Assembly: GCA_958296005.1 (NCBI GenBank)
Contig: CATQHQ010000001.1
Coordinates: 450,134 to 514,133, forward strand
Source of the DNA: Longimicrobiales bacterium
Lineage (GTDB): Bacteria > Gemmatimonadota > Gemmatimonadetes > Longimicrobiales > Gaopeijiaceae
Direction: 5' to 3'
DNA: 64,000 bases
In this document: positions 61,238 through 64,000 of the stretch, piece after piece
Numbering within the stretch: the stretch's first letter is position 1
Layout of the letters: the number at the start of each line of letters is the position of its first letter
Program-made: the position numbers and the translations under genes
The notes under the pieces: model-generated
Databases searched by the model: none
Told to the model about the DNA's origin: nothing
What the model saw: only the letters and a program-made list of their open reading frames with translations

Positions 61238-64000
61238 CTATTCGCCCGCCAGCACGCAGACGACCTTGATGTACGGTTGGCGCTCCAGCGTCATCGTGTC
61301 CTCGACCCACTCGAAGTAGTCGCTGAAGATCTGTTCGATCTCCCGCTCGCCGGTGGAACGCTGACGCTCCCCCCGCCGCGACCGTTCCAGCCAGAGTTCG
61401 AGCTGTTTCACGCGCCGTTTCCGCAGCTCCTCCAGTGCTTCGAGTTCCCGGTTGAGCTTCTCGTTGATCTTGGCCTCGAACGCCTGTCGATGCTCGTCCA
61501 GCCATTCCTTCGCCCAATCCACCGCATCCGGCAGCAGGCTCTGCAGCGCGGCCACATCGTGCCGGTTGCCTCGGTTCGGGATCGGGTCCCGCCCCAGGCC
61601 CGTTCGCTCCAGCAGGGCCTCGAATCGCTCGACCCGGTCGCACTCGCGCCCGCGGAACGTCACCGCCACCCACTCGTGCACCAGGGGATGGCTCTTGCGG
61701 TTCGGCACCACCCCCGACAGGACGAAGACGGCCTCGTCCGCCGCCAAGCTCGCGACGCCGGCCATCACAGGTGCCTCGTGACGGCCGAAGGCGGCCAGCA
61801 TCCGGTCGTTCAGCCAGCCGACCACCGGGTTCAACCGCCAGAGGTAGTGGACCTTCGGCCATGCGGTCTCGTCTCGGCGGCTTTCGGCTATTGCCTCGCC
61901 CATCCGCCTGCGGTCCGTGGTGAGACGGAAGCGCCAGTGCTCGGGACGAACCTCCCGAGGAAACTGGCGGAAGCGGTGCTGCAGGTCCTCTGGGGCGTCG
62001 AGGGTAAGCGTGCCGGAGCCGACGTCGAAGCTCAGCTCCGGGGCTCCGCGGCTGAGACGGTGAAGCGCCTGCTCGCAGTAGGCCAGGTCGTCGGCGAAGA
62101 GCGACAACGGCGGCGCGGGCGGTCCGTAGTCCGGCGATAACCCAGCGACCGGCGCCTCCAGCGGAAGCCCCGCAAGCTTGTTCCCGTCGGCCCTGGGGGC
62201 TGTCCCGAGAAAGAGGGCCAGCAGGTCCTCTCCGTCGTTCGACTTGGGCTGAAGGCGAGCGTCGAAGCGGTCCGCTCCTTCCCCTTCGGCTATTGACTTG
62301 GCTGTAAACTCCTCCTCGGCCTGCACGTCGTGGACGTTCATGAACGCCGACGGGTCGCCGATGTTCGTGTACGCCTGTTCGTCCTTTTGCTCCAGCACTT
62401 CGAGGATTCGCGTGTCGCCCCGGATCGTCTCGTTCGCGCTCTCGGCGACCAAGTAGACGATCTTCGGCTCCCGCGCTTGCCCGTAGCGGTCCACCCGCCC
62501 GTTGCGCTGCTGGAAGACCATCAGCGACCACGGCATGTCGAAGTGGATCAGCCGGTGACAGTGGTAGTGCAGGTTGATCCCCTCCGATGCCACGTCGGAG
62601 CAGAGCAATAGGCGAACCGGACGCTTGGCGTTGCCGAAGTCCTCCACGACGCGCTGCTGCTCCACGTCGCTCATCGTCCCGTGCAGAATGGCGATCCGGT
62701 TATTGCCGAGCCCCAAGTCCTCCGCTAGGCGCTCCCGCAACCAGTGCAGCGTCTCGATGCGCTCGGTGAACACGACCAGCCGGTCCTCTGCGCTCCCCCG
62801 GCCCGTGGCCTTCCACCGAAACGGCTGTCCGCCCCGGATCGCGTCCAGCAGTGCCTGGTACTTGGCGTAGTCCCTCGCCCCGATGGCGGCCAAGGCGTCG
62901 TGCAGCACCCGAAGCGACGCCACCTCGGCGGCCAGCACCGCGTCGTCGGTCGCCGTCGCCCCCGCGATCTCCTGCTCGCGTCGCCGAATGCGCTTCTCCA
63001 CCGTCGCCATGCATGCGGCCGGACTGGAGAACAGCGCCTTCTCCAGCGTCACCAGGAACAAGTCACGACGGACTTGCTGGCGGCGCCCGCTCCCCGGTCG
63101 AGCCCCTGCGCCGCCCGCCTTCGCCACCTTCACCCCCAACAGCGCCTCATAGGCCGATTCCTCCATTGCCGAGGCCGGGAACTTTCGGCGGAATACGGTC
63201 CGGTCTCGAAAGGCGTCCTGCACGTGGTGGCGGATGTCCTTCTTGAAGCGCCGGACAACGAGCCCCTTGTCGCTGAAGTCCTCGCGCCCGAAGTCGTCCG
63301 GGTCGGTGATGGCGGTAGCGTCCAGCATGTTCACGAGGCTGGCGAAGCTGCGCGCCCTCCCGTCGTGAGGAGTCGCCGTCAGCATGATCAGCGTGTCCGA
63401 CCGCCGCGCCAGCAAGCGTGCAAGCCGACTGCGCAACGAACCCGTCCCCCGATCCGCCACGTTGTGGGCTTCGTCGATCACGATCACGTCCCAGTACGCC
63501 TGCTCCAGGTACGTCCGGTACTCGGCGTCCTGCTTGAGGGTGTCAATGGAGATGATCGACTTGTCGTAGTAGTGGAACGGGTTGTGACTGGTGGGAATCC
63601 GCCGCCGAACTCGTTGAATGCCGATGGAGTCCAGCCGCGTGAGGGGAATCGTGAAGCGGTTCCAGAACTCCTTTTGGAACTGGGTCAGCATGCTCTTGAG
63701 CGCCAGCACGAGAATCCGCCGACCCCTGCCGCGTGCGATCAGCTCGCTGACCAGGACGCCCGCCTCCAGCGTCTTGCCCAGCCCAACCGCGTCGGCGATC
63801 AAGATGCGCTGCCGAGGCTGCCGCAACGCTTGGCGGGCCGGGTCCAGCTGGTACGCAACCGGGTCCATGGCGCCGAGGTGCCCCACGTGAATGCGCTCGT
63901 CGCTGGGGACGGCGCACACCAGCTGCGACCCGCCGTCCGGCGTCGCGTCCACCCTCCGCACCACCCACTCGGCGTCCCGGACGACCACGCGAGCGCCGGG
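61238..64000 (-). CDS. SNF2/RapA-like (DrmD-type) helicase, 5' end outside window
   Basis: About 920 residues are visible; by comparison with the damaged copy, only the first few residues lie beyond 64000. Walker A LIADAVGLGKTLEAGVL is near visible residue 66, DEAH box VIVIDEAHNVAD near 165, motif III MLTATPHDG near 200, and motifs V-VI SDVASEGINLHYHCHRLIHF and FQQRNGRVDRYGQAREPKIV near 460-500. A long charged C-terminal coiled part (EKLNRELEALEELRKRRVKQ) follows. It is an HepA/RapA-like translocase as found next to methyltransferases in DISARM class 1 (DrmD). In the present arrangement its own fic and methyltransferase partners are broken off, but those at 53475-59757 could serve. Confidence 0.85.
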   Translation of the reverse strand, partial: PGARVVVRDAEWVVRRVDATPDGGSQLVCAVPSDERIHVGHLGAMDPVAYQLDPARQALRQPRQRILIADAVGLGKTLEAGVLVSELIARGRGRRILVLALKSMLTQFQKEFWNRFTIPLTRLDSIGIQRVRRRIPTSHNPFHYYDKSIISIDTLKQDAEYRTYLEQAYWDVIVIDEAHNVADRGTGSLRSRLARLLARRSDTLIMLTATPHDGRARSFASLVNMLDATAITDPDDFGREDFSDKGLVVRRFKKDIRHHVQDAFRDRTVFRRKFPASAMEESAYEALLGVKVAKAGGAGARPGSGRRQQVRRDLFLVTLEKALFSSPAACMATVEKRIRRREQEIAGATATDDAVLAAEVASLRVLHDALAAIGARDYAKYQALLDAIRGGQPFRWKATGRGSAEDRLVVFTERIETLHWLRERLAEDLGLGNNRIAILHGTMSDVEQQRVVEDFGNAKRPVRLLLCSDVASEGINLHYHCHRLIHFDMPWSLMVFQQRNGRVDRYGQAREPKIVYLVAESANETIRGDTRILEVLEQKDEQAYTNIGDPSAFMNVHDVQAEEEFTAKSIAEGEGADRFDARLQPKSNDGEDLLALFLGTAPRADGNKLAGLPLEAPVAGLSPDYGPPAPPLSLFADDLAYCEQALHRLSRGAPELSFDVGSGTLTLDAPEDLQHRFRQFPREVRPEHWRFRLTTDRRRMGEAIAESRRDETAWPKVHYLWRLNPVVGWLNDRMLAAFGRHEAPVMAGVASLAADEAVFVLSGVVPNRKSHPLVHEWVAVTFRGRECDRVERFEALLERTGLGRDPIPNRGNRHDVAALQSLLPDAVDWAKEWLDEHRQAFEAKINEKLNRELEALEELRKRRVKQLELWLERSRRGERQRSTGEREIEQIFSDYFEWVEDTMTLERQPYIKVVCVLAGE

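Overview
The window is GC-rich DNA, very probably from the chromosome of a Gram-negative bacterium. It carries several lipoproteins and secreted enzymes, a type II/IV secretion ATPase, a TAXI-type TRAP transporter and an ETF-quinone oxidoreductase. The mix of a large secreted zinc metalloprotease (DUF5117/DUF4953-like) with these genes recalls Gemmatimonadota and similar environmental lineages. That placement is a guess from gene style, because the window holds no rRNA or tRNA gene.

Left part (1-24,696) looks like ordinary host chromosome. In order it has the tail of an M20-type peptidase, a histone-like basic protein, menC, a GspE/PilB-type ATPase, and a tightly overlapped run of a lipoprotein, a Yip1-like membrane protein, a fused TRAP permease, its TAXI binding protein and a class-V aminotransferase. 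Then come DUF192, Trm112-like and PhzF-like proteins, a MATE/ANKH-like transporter, ETF-QO and a double-CDGSH protein. A second overlapped run holds a sulfotransferase, an MpaB-like protein and an acyltransferase. An alpha/beta hydrolase, the metalloprotease and mutY close this part.

Right part (24,697-64,000) starts exactly at the mutY stop codon and is an accessory island dominated by nucleic-acid enzymes. It holds: (1) a C-terminal relic of a DNA methyltransferase coupled to a DEDDh-BRCT exonuclease; (2) a complete IS1202-like insertion sequence; (3) a repeat-rich protein overlapping a 1,427-residue DUF1998-type helicase; (4) an unknown helical protein and a Tag-type DNA glycosylase just upstream of a 2,169-residue DUF1998-type helicase with a probable C-terminal PD-(D/E)XK nuclease, overlapped by a RelE-like/UvrD fusion helicase; (5) a TrlF-type PHP-ATPase overlapping an AlbA_2/HATPase protein; (6) an SF1 helicase overlapping a DUF2290 protein; (7) on the minus strand, a SNF2/RapA-like helicase, Fic protein and 1,665-residue Eco57I-type methyltransferase module.

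The last module is present in two damaged, complementary copies. One has an intact helicase and a broken fic. The other has a shredded helicase but an intact fic and methyltransferase. A third trace lies beside mutY. A solo IS end at 61,015 and an inverted relic of tag at about 49,980-50,158 show that the island has been rearranged repeatedly.

The natural reading is an anti-phage defence island related in parts to DISARM, Druantia and BREX (DUF1998 helicases, PglX/DrmMI-like methylase, DrmD-like helicase), but none of the clusters matches a described system completely. The best candidates for undescribed systems are the 28.3-35.5 kb pair, the 35.7-45.8 kb operon and the SF1-DUF2290 pair. All functional claims are from motifs read by eye; no database search was run.
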